From: Datnioides undecimradiatus
Lineage: Eukaryota > Chordata > Actinopteri > Lobotiformes > Datnioididae
Assembly (NCBI GenBank): GCA_008933995.1
Contig: WARS01000013.1
Coordinates: 9,506,023-9,570,022, forward strand
Direction of reading: 5' to 3'
Length of the DNA stretch: 64,000 bases
Shown here: positions 59,201 to 64,000 of the stretch, piece by piece
How positions within the stretch are numbered: position 1 is the stretch's first letter
Layout: every line of letters begins with the position of its first letter
Program-made: the position numbers and the translations under genes
Notes under the pieces: generated by a model
Database searches by the model: none
What the model saw: only the letters and a program-made list of their open reading frames with translations
What the model was told of the DNA's origin: nothing

Positions 59201-60576
59201 ATGTCACCTAGTGTAGCTGTGGATATAACTGTGATGCAAGCATCACTTCAGTGTATGTACAACTGCTACTACTACTACAGCTATAAGAACTTTATTGTTT
59301 GTGTCACGGTCAGAATGAGGTACTAAAAATTTAATTATGCTGGATGGACAGACATTAGTCTAAGAGCTTTGTGTTTGCATAAACATAGATTTTTGTTTTT
59401 TCCTTTTTAATTGGACACAGTTATTTTTTACTGGTGCGAGCAACCGCTTAGTCCAATGTAATGTATTTGCTGTAGGGGTGTCAAGCAACTTGCTCCTCAA
59501 GTTGGAGTCAAAATACTTTGTTAAATCACTTCAGCAGTATGATAATGAAGTATGAATTCACTCTGGCTTTGCACCTCCATCAATTTCCTGTCAGTTGATT
59601 GCAGAATTTATAGCATCTCTACTGCAGCAGTTGGTCAAAGTGAAAAGGGTTTTGGTGTTAATTGATCGTATGAACTCTTGGTTACATAGAGGGAACTGCG
59701 GGGAAGTAGACATTCATTTTAACTTCTCATTTACTACTTAGCCTACATTATTGCTATTTTTGAAGACTTGGTAGACTTGATCCACTGAAATGGTAATAGG
59801 AAAAATTAATTGTGATGCCTGACCAGAAAAAAAAAAAAATGAAGTGATTAAACCTTTTGTGTGGGAATTTTGTCGCCCTCCTCTGCCACGGAGAGCAATT
59901 ACACAAATGCTGTCAGCATCTGACAGTATGAGGATTTTCTCACTACCATAAACTCTGCAACACAGAGAGGTTTATATGGTGATGATGGACCTAAAATGCA
60001 TCGCGTGAACTCGCTTGGCTGGAATGTAATAGACTTTCATTTATTTGTCCCATTCTTCTGCCTACACTCTCACGTGTGTTTTTTCAAGATATACACGCAT
60101 GTTTGTTGGTGGAGGGTCGAAAAGATGAGGGCAAGTTTTGTGGCTTTAAGGTGGTCCGCTGTGGTCCATAATTAATGGATATTCAGCTGGTGTACAGTAA
60201 GAGAGTATAAAATATGTTCTCTGGCAGGTGCTGTGGCAGGTAAGGCGTCTCACTGCTTATAGCAAAATACCATCTGTTCAGATTAGTTTATATGCAGATG
60301 TGGGATTTCTAAAAAAGCAAAACAAAAAACCAAGAACAACCCTGTGGTACCTGAATGTTCTGGATGTGAACGTCTACTAATGATATGAACTCAATCTTTG
60401 TTTCAGATATGTTGCATATTTCTATTCCCCCCTGTTCATAAAATACTGAAGGATCTTGTCTGAAAATGTTCTTTGATAGAGACGCAGAGAGGAGCTCAGT
60501 CCAGAAGCGAAGGTCCAACTCAAGAGAAGATGGAGCTTCATCACCTGTTCTTGGAAAGCGTCGACGTAAAACATGA
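32182..60576 (+). CDS. rad18: rad18, E3 ubiquitin-protein ligase RAD18 (complete, 13 coding exons)
   Basis: Exons: 32182-32232, 33125-33203, 33920-33981, 34162-34232, 39472-39902, 40279-40378, 41350-41540, 42387-42457, 42817-42877, 49209-49340, 51139-51262, 55037-55081, 60480-60576. They sum to 1515 nt, exactly 504 residues plus TGA (human is about 495). RAD18 pairs with RAD6 and mono-ubiquitinates PCNA Lys164 at stalled forks, recruiting translesion polymerases. Visible domains: RING 25-62 (C25, C28, C40, H42, C45, C48, C59, C62, all present); UBZ4 234-253 (C234, C237, H249, C253); SAP DNA-binding about 279-313; RAD6-binding helical region about 329-400; basic C-terminus (KRRS, GKRRRKT), a probable nuclear signal. 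Four SUMO-type psi-K-x-E motifs and a PIP-like motif are noted in the findings. The ATG is the first after the promoter and gives a RAD18-like N-terminus. Confidence 0.97.
32233..33124 (+). other. rad18: rad18 intron 1
   Basis: It contains a (CTAA)n-like tract near 32527-32549. No other feature. Confidence 0.85.
33125..33203 (+). CDS. rad18: rad18 coding exon 2 (RING, first half)
   Basis: 79 nt, phase 0 to 1: NVDALLRCPICFDFLNISMM to TKCSHN. It carries the first four zinc ligands (C25, C28, C40, H42). Acceptor TTACAG, donor GTAAGT. Confidence 0.97.
33204..33919 (+). other. rad18: rad18 intron 2
   Basis: It holds a LINE-type 3' tail with (TTCTA)n at 33438-33513. No other feature. Confidence 0.85.
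33438..33513 (+). repeat. LINE-like 3' end with (TTCTA)n tail
   Basis: TTCTCAGGGGATGAATGAAG followed by about ten TTCTA units. Fish LINEs commonly end GGGAT(C/G)AATAAAGT followed by short tandem repeats, so this looks like a very short 5'-truncated insertion. The microsatellite itself is certain; its origin is inferred. Confidence 0.6.
33920..33981 (+). CDS. rad18: rad18 coding exon 3 (RING, second half)
   Basis: 62 nt, phase 1 to 0: (F)CSLCIRKFFSYKLQCPVCNT. It completes the C3HC4 RING (C45, C48, C59, C62). Donor GTAAGT. Confidence 0.97.
34162..34232 (+). CDS. rad18: rad18 coding exon 4
   Basis: 71 nt, phase 0 to 2: QATEQDLRNNRLLDELVVNF to QVT(R). The LRNNRxLDELV helix following the RING is a family hallmark. 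Confidence 0.96.
36322..36852 (-). other. Unexplained 176-codon antisense ORF in rad18 intron 4
   Basis: On the - strand an ATG-started frame of 176 codons, with four cysteines and no low-complexity stretch, ends in TAG. It contains QSITRIVFKFNIFSSEQKEL and GYITISPYDTVTYQGIPFF. I recognise no domain. The frame begins just after an acceptor-like CTATCCAGTGCAG on the - strand. It could be chance: a frame this long is uncommon but not impossible in 64 kb. It could also be an old mobile-element protein or a small nested gene. Confidence 0.15.
37144..37344 (-). other. Antisense ORF with signal-peptide-like N-terminus
   Basis: 66 codons on the - strand starting MPPDLLHLLFYLSLCFATYY, then a lysine-rich hydrophilic part. 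It lies 0.3 kb upstream (in - orientation) of the 176-codon ORF. A hydrophobic start followed by a charged tail resembles a secreted or single-pass protein, but short AT-rich frames often look like this by chance. Confidence 0.1.
37542..37800 (+). pseudogene. Decayed hAT-family (ZBED-like) transposase fragment
   Basis: ATG at 37542 begins MAESESITASRSMVEDLL, then SSVVWRWFGYQGSEVQ, a stop, and in the next frame TMLIWQKSKKAATTKATNLF then HHLRQ. Fish BED-finger transposases have VWRxFG...CxxCKK...TNLFxHL. Here the two zinc cysteines read W and S (LIWQKSKK), so both ligands are lost, and there is a frameshift. Only the N-terminal BED finger is recognisable. A dead DNA-transposon copy; terminal inverted repeats not found. 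Confidence 0.6.
39472..39902 (+). CDS. rad18: rad18 coding exon 5 (central linker)
   Basis: 431 nt, phase 2 to 1, about 143 residues of poorly conserved linker. It has SP/TP sites (DSPPISPKTP at 97-106, KTP at 113-115), a PIP-like SSVLSHFF (124-131), and two SUMO-type motifs VKEE (182-185) and IKQE (200-203). The acceptor CTCTCTCCAG is strong. Confidence 0.93.
39903..40278 (+). other. rad18: rad18 intron 5
   Basis: No recognisable feature besides a T-rich acceptor. Confidence 0.85.
40279..40378 (+). CDS. rad18: rad18 coding exon 6 (UBZ4 zinc finger)
   Basis: 100 nt, phase 1 to 2: (V)ECPVCSVSVSQQFINKHL then DTCLTRGEKKESLR. A classic C-x2-C...H-x3-C UBZ4 that binds ubiquitin and is needed for recruitment to damage sites. 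Confidence 0.97.
40379..41349 (+). other. rad18: rad18 intron 6
   Basis: No recognisable feature. Confidence 0.85.
41350..41540 (+). CDS. rad18: rad18 coding exon 7 (SAP domain)
   Basis: 191 nt, phase 2 to 1: KLVYNLLSLQELKRKLKECH, then SRDQLIRKHREFVYIYNSQC. It matches the SAP DNA-binding fold of RAD18 and the following conserved NxQCDxLxPKS. Confidence 0.97.
41541..42386 (+). other. rad18: rad18 intron 7
   Basis: No recognisable feature. Confidence 0.85.
42387..42457 (+). CDS. rad18: rad18 coding exon 8
   Basis: 71 nt, phase 1 to 0: (A)EDIAREVETSEKTRNQLQ to AKAKP. Helical start of the RAD6-binding region. The donor is GTGTGT. Confidence 0.95.
42458..42816 (+). other. rad18: rad18 intron 8
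   Basis: No recognisable feature. Confidence 0.85.
42817..42877 (+). CDS. rad18: rad18 coding exon 9
   Basis: 61 nt, phase 0 to 1: VMVFSKNQSEEEIDEMHSNY. It matches the conserved VMVFxKxQxExEIDExHxxY of RAD18. Donor GTAAGT. Confidence 0.96.
43800..43943 (+). repeat. Probable LINE 3' end, + strand
   Basis: TTATAGAGTTCTAGGAACTG then GAGAGGTGCTGAACAAATGA resembles the common fish LINE ending with GTGCTATATAAATAAAG. No coding part is attached. Assignment from memory of the consensus. Confidence 0.4.
44320..45390 (-). mobile_element. Degenerate antisense LINE (reverse transcriptase relic)
   Basis: The - strand reads, through several frames and stops, LRHRVGISATYLNGFHLS, SFEYGMPQEFLGAILFSLYM, HFYADDTQMYLPVRSTDPG, LDYCNSLFTCLNQK and a terminal RLWNNLL-type segment. 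These are RT blocks of a fish non-LTR element in the correct order, including the YADD catalytic box. Multiple frameshifts show it is long dead. It is a different family from the LINE at 23210, whose box is F-x-DD. Confidence 0.85.
48961..49010. repeat. 14-bp minisatellite (TGTTACACACACAC)
   Basis: Three consecutive copies, the third two bases longer, then a TGTCAC partial unit; 200 bases before rad18 exon 10. Confidence 0.9.
49209..49340 (+). CDS. rad18: rad18 coding exon 10
   Basis: 132 nt, phase 1 to 1: (R)KQHSSDFSRLIAQVRGRLET then IKQEVTVEDKD. It contains a third SUMO-type motif, IKQE (399-402). The length is a multiple of 3, so skipping would keep frame. Confidence 0.94.
49341..51138 (+). 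other. rad18: rad18 intron 10
   Basis: It contains copy 1 of a diverged repeat (49914-50682); the rest is AT-rich with no feature. Confidence 0.85.
49914..50682 (+). repeat. Diverged interspersed repeat, copy 1
   Basis: It shares ordered blocks with 52733-53455: CAGCAGCCAAAC, CACTGCACCATTAAAA, AGTGCTGCAGGAATCAGACA, CAGATGGYGAT, GTTTATAGCAGAG, GCTGCTGAGCCTCA and CTGCAAGGAAA. Same orientation, with indels. Non-coding; probably a fish repeat family. Confidence 0.75.
51139..51262 (+). CDS. rad18: rad18 coding exon 11
   Basis: 124 nt, phase 1 to 2: (D)QAAESKICLVKVEDGEADEE to TYSDVSIS(S). ICLV followed by acidic residues is SIM-like, and VKVE (427-430) is a fourth SUMO-type motif. The acceptor TCCTTAAG is weak. 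This acidic tail is poorly conserved, hence lower confidence. Confidence 0.88.
51263..55036 (+). other. rad18: rad18 intron 11
   Basis: It contains copy 2 of the repeat (52733-53455, possibly extending to about 54130) and ends in a 50-nt CT-rich tract before exon 12. Confidence 0.85.
52733..53455 (+). repeat. Diverged interspersed repeat, copy 2
   Basis: Partner of 49914-50682, 2.8 kb downstream. By eye the first 200 bases agree at roughly four positions in five. Sequence after it (AGAGCCAGAAATTTCC, GGTGCTGGTGGAGACCA near 53981-54014) resembles another stretch I recall from the same fish family, so this copy may be longer. Confidence 0.75.
55037..55081 (+). CDS. rad18: rad18 coding exon 12 (45-nt microexon)
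   Basis: 45 nt, phase 2 to 2: (S)SISDIFGPEPVRNL(E), equivalent to the human SSSSDIIRDLLEE stretch. A pyrimidine tract of about 50 nt precedes the acceptor. Frame-neutral, so it could be a cassette exon. Confidence 0.87.
   Translation, partial: FNIRHLWSGACQKP
56728..56751. repeat. T24 homopolymer
   Basis: Poly-T run in rad18 intron 12. Confidence 0.9.
58102..58345. repeat. Long foldback (69-bp arms, about 106-nt loop)
   Basis: Bases 58102-58170 are the reverse complement of 58277-58345 at 68 of 69 positions; I paired them base by base. The sole exception is T58112 opposite G58335, a G-U wobble in the sense transcript. Inside, AAAATGTTTTGTAGT (58173-58187) pairs perfectly with 58249-58263 after an asymmetric bulge. 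It lies in rad18 intron 12. It may be a MITE-like foldback or a hairpin RNA source. Arm phrases such as AAAGTACAAATACTTG resemble a common teleost repeat. Confidence 0.95.
60480..60576 (+). CDS. rad18: rad18 terminal coding exon 13
   Basis: 97 nt including TGA (60574-60576): (E)DAERSSVQKRRSNSRE to VLGKRRRKT. Two basic clusters 14 residues apart form a plausible bipartite nuclear signal, as in mammalian RAD18. The acceptor TTTGATAG is modest, but the phase closes exactly. Confidence 0.92.
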
Positions 60577-60785
60577 GAGTTGGAGGAAAGCAAAGCAGGA
60601 GAGGGCAAAAGACGCATCGCTGATCAAATACCAATACATTTTCGAAAGCCTTTCAAATATATCTTATATATATATAAGAAGTGATTTTTATGCACATTCC
60701 TGTCCAGTATTTCATAGGTTTTTCTGAAGCTGCTCTGTTCACTGTCTGTGTCATGGTTTGAATAAATGATTTGGTTTTTTTTAAC
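60577..60785 (+). other. rad18: rad18 3' UTR
   Basis: Short UTR after TGA, ending shortly after AATAAA (60761-60766) followed by T/G-rich sequence. The exact cleavage site is not known. Confidence 0.7.
60761..60766 (+). terminator. rad18: rad18 poly(A) signal
   Basis: AATAAA 185 bases after the stop, with GGTTTTTTTTAACATATTTT downstream. Confidence 0.75.
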
Positions 60786-63700
60786 ATATTTTGTAGTCCC
60801 TTGATCCATGATTAAGTGTGGCCTCAGGAATTACATCAGGTTACTAAATAATTACAAGGCTCTCAAATGTGTTTACGCAAAATTCGTGTGGAAAGATTTA
60901 GTTAAAATAGCCTCTAGATGTAGACATTTTGTAGCCAGTGTCACGATCAGTATCACGTTTTCTATTGCTGCTTATGTTTTTATTTCATTTTGTGTTGTTT
61001 TATGTTTTAATGCTTTATTTTTTTCTTTGTTACATGTTTCAAGGTCCAGTGTAATATAACATTAAACTGAAATAAACATGTTTCAGCATTCATTAGTTTT
61101 GAGTGTAAGCACTTCTTGGGTTACATAACTGATGCATCATCTTGTACACCCTGTGCAGAACTTAAGGTTTCGACTTTGTTGCAACAACTATTGAAGTAGC
61201 AGCTGTATAAATGATCCCCAGAAATGCATAGAAATGCACTTTTTTTCTCCACCAAATAGCTGAATGTCTCTCTGTTTGCTAACCTATCACCTCCATCTTC
61301 AAATTCATCCTTGTAATTGTTGTTTTTTTTTTGGTTTTTTTTCCAACTCAGATTTGGAGCTCAGTCGCGTGGGATTTGTCTGTCATTTGCAATTTCAAAG
61401 CATGCAACAAATCTTCAGCTTTTTAAATTGGTTGTTTTCTTTGAAAGAAAAGTAACCGGGGTCAGTTTAATTCAATAAACTCAATGCCTGTGGAAACCCT
61501 GGGTCAAGGCAAGAGAGAGAGTGTAAACACTTAAGATGGGGAGTTGGTGTTTATGTATACGTGCATGGGAGAGTGAGCAGGAACACATTTGGGAGCCGAC
61601 CTTGATTGAAAACAGAGTTTGCCTGGAGTCAGACACACAGTGCTTCTGACTCAGCTGTCTCCCCCTTAGACAAAGCAGGGACACTGACAGACGTTGCTTG
61701 GTTCATATCAATGTGGCATGCTCATTACACCACACGCCTCACCTTTGGGGAAGCAGTGAAGTAGACACTGATATTACTGATTCCACACAGGCATATCCGC
61801 AGAGCCATTCAGTAGAGATCACAGTCACTTTATTTGTCTGAGTGGAGATGTTGAATGAGGTATTTTATCATCCGTTCAAACACAAGTCTCGTAAATCTGT
61901 GCTAATTTTAAGACACCTCTCCCCCTCTGGTCCTAATTCATGTTTTTTCATATTCCAAATGCCAGCTGTACAGCTGTTACAGCTGCTCGTAAACTGTCTA
62001 AAACCTTGTAAGAAAGGATAACCAATTCAAATGTCATGGTGAGGGATCAGTTAGATTCTTTGAAGAACACAGTAAGTAGCAGGACCCACAGGGACATTTA
62101 GCCTCAGGACTTGGTGTTCTGCATGAACTTCTCTGCCACGGACTACAGCTTTCATAAGTGCACTCTTGTTTTTTCCTTCAGTAAAACAGTTGAAAGAATC
62201 TGCTGGTGGAGTCACTAATTTCTCCTGATCCAGGAATTACCCAGAGGCAAGCTTGAGGGAAAATGTCCATATGTTGGTGTCAGATATCTCTCAGGAAGAA
62301 GAGGTTTCCATCAGTGTATGAACTCATAGACTCTTCAGGGTTCCAGGTTTCAATAACATGAAAGGAGACTCTTATTGTCGTCTGCAATTATAAAATGAAC
62401 ATTATGAAACAATCCTGTAATATCAATGGCTGTAGTTGATATATATTACTGAGACTGATTTTGTTGCACCAGACAATAATCTGGCATTCACCATGCTCTA
62501 ATAAAGGAAACCCTAGGAAACTCAAAATAAACAATAATTAAAAAAAGATCCATGGGTAGCTTGTAAGTATTCATAAAAAATAATTAAAGTTTTCTGTACT
62601 TTGGGGTCTATTTAGTCTTTTTTAACTGAAGTGGCACATCAGTAAATTCAGGGTTTTTTTTTCTCCTTTTTTGTACTTTTTCACATCTGGTTTCCAAAAA
62701 CAACTTCTGTCAGAGCTTTCATAGATCAATGAGGCTGCCAAGTTAATGGTAACAAGGCAAAAGGAAGCTCAGTGTGCTGGTCAAAAACAAAATTTTAATT
62801 TCAAAGCAAGTGAAGATGCCTTACCTTTTGTTTAATGTTGAAGGCAGATGTAATTTCCAAAACAGACCATTTTATGTTTTCATATGACACATTTCTTTAA
62901 AAGCCATTTCCTGTGTTTCTTTCTCAGAGACACAATTTATTTGGGTTGGAAATGTGAAAAGTGCAAAATACATGTCATGATACCTAGACTTCAGCCATTC
63001 AGTCCATGTTAATTTGGAAGGTCAGTGAGGCTCCAGGTACACATAAAGATTTTAATATTTACATGTGCTGCAAACTCTTATATGGACTTTTAATATAAAC
63101 ATTATTGTGCAGCGATGCACACCAATGTGAACATGATGGCTTTGGCAGGATCGTTATTGTCTGTTTCACTTATTAAATATAGATCAAATAGAAATTTGAA
63201 CATGGAGAACCAGTATTTGTTGGAGTTGGACCTACAGTTGTAGAAACATGGAGAAATGCTACGTTAGTCAAGTTCATAGCCTTCAATTAAAGTCCCAGTG
63301 AGCCAAATGTTGCCCAACTCCCACACAAGCCCTACGAAAACACTGAGAGGAAAAACAAAACAGTAGCACCTCCCTGGTTTTTATCACAGCACTGGAACAT
63401 GCAAAGTTGAAGGATTCATAACAAAATGGTTCACGGAGCAAAACACAACATGAAGACAACAATGGTGAGCCAGGAGTTTCATACTTTGACTTTGAAAGTA
63501 GTAGCTTGACTTTAAAATACTTGACACAATATCTACCTACTTTGTGTTTTTTGTAGCTTTCACCCTCATCTTCTGGCATCTTCAGTGATGGAGTCTTTAG
63601 CTGAACCATAAACCATCTCTGTGACAACTCACTCTGTGTGTTGCTGCAGGAAACCTTGTGACTTCTTCAACTGACAAATAAGATACCTGAAGTCCACTAA

Positions 63701-64000
63701 GAAACCATATACTGATAAACTGATGATTTGTCATAAAACAAAACTGACCCAAATAACCGTAGTAGATGCAAATTAAGGGATATTGCATGAGTCATTCCAT
63801 GTACCACAATTACTTTTTAATAGTTCAAAGGAAAAAGCAGACGTTATCAGTACTGTGTAATTATACTTCAACAGCACCAATCAAGAAATACTTGAAAACA
63901 AGGTCTGGTGTCATTTTGTAACTGATTTATAATGGGTAATGAGTTGAGCCTAAATGCATTATGCAGATGAACTGTTAACTGTGCTACAAGTTTTGCAACA
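60786..64000. other. Intergenic region downstream of rad18
   Basis: AT-rich with T-runs (61322 onward). The longest frame, 63283-63627 on the - strand, has no recognisable domain. By synteny the next genes may be oxtr and cav3, but nothing of them is seen here. Confidence 0.7.

Larger units (their letters stand above)
55082..60479 (+). other. rad18: rad18 intron 12 (5.4 kb)
   Basis: It contains a T24 run (56728-56751) and the long foldback at 58102-58345. Otherwise no recognised features. Confidence 0.85.

Noticed and set aside
63283..63627. 114-codon antisense ORF near the window end, possibly a neighbouring gene such as oxtr or cav3
   Set aside because: No receptor or caveolin motifs; composition is like random AT-rich sequence.

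Overview
The window is vertebrate chromosomal DNA, almost certainly from a ray-finned (teleost) fish. It is AT-rich with long introns and canonical GT-AG splice sites. It carries fish-typical repeats: LINE fragments ending in ATTCTG units, a 'TTAGCATGCTAA'-rich interspersed repeat, a decayed BED-finger hAT transposase, and many microsatellites. It holds two protein-coding genes in tandem on the + strand, in the order srgap3 then rad18. As I recall it, SRGAP3 and RAD18 are also neighbours on human chromosome 3p25, so this looks like conserved vertebrate synteny. Nothing here is prokaryotic.

Region 1 (1-21440): the 3' part of srgap3 (SLIT-ROBO Rho GTPase-activating protein 3). Eighteen coding exons between 341 and 18289 join in frame into 942 residues plus a stop. 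They cover the C-terminal part of the F-BAR/coiled-coil region, the RhoGAP domain, the SH3 domain and the Ser/Pro-rich tail. About 160 N-terminal residues lie upstream of the window. A 3' UTR of about 3.1 kb follows, with two Pumilio-type TGTACATA sites and a probable final poly(A) signal at 21416.

Region 2 (21441-31990): about 10.5 kb of intergenic DNA. It holds a 5'-truncated, frameshifted L2/CR1-type LINE (23210-24736), microsatellites, and an AT-rich block dense in homeodomain, POU, SOX and FOX-like sites (25790-26035) that could be a regulatory element.

Region 3 (31990-60785): complete rad18 (E3 ubiquitin ligase for PCNA). There is a compact promoter with ETS, CRE/ATF, E2F-like and CCAAT-type motifs, then 13 coding exons giving exactly 504 residues (RING, UBZ4, SAP, RAD6-binding region, basic C-terminus), and a short 3' UTR. 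The introns carry a hAT transposase relic, an unexplained 176-codon antisense ORF, an antisense LINE relic, two diverged copies of a ~750-bp repeat, and a striking 69-bp foldback (58102-58345).

Region 4 (60786-64000): intergenic, no supported gene.

The two genes have unrelated jobs. srGAP3 shapes membranes and switches off Rac-type GTPases during neuronal morphogenesis; RAD18 starts DNA damage tolerance. Their adjacency is positional, not an operon. The best leads for something undescribed are the intronic foldback, the cluster of SUMO-type motifs and a PIP-like motif in this RAD18, and the antisense ORF in rad18 intron 4.
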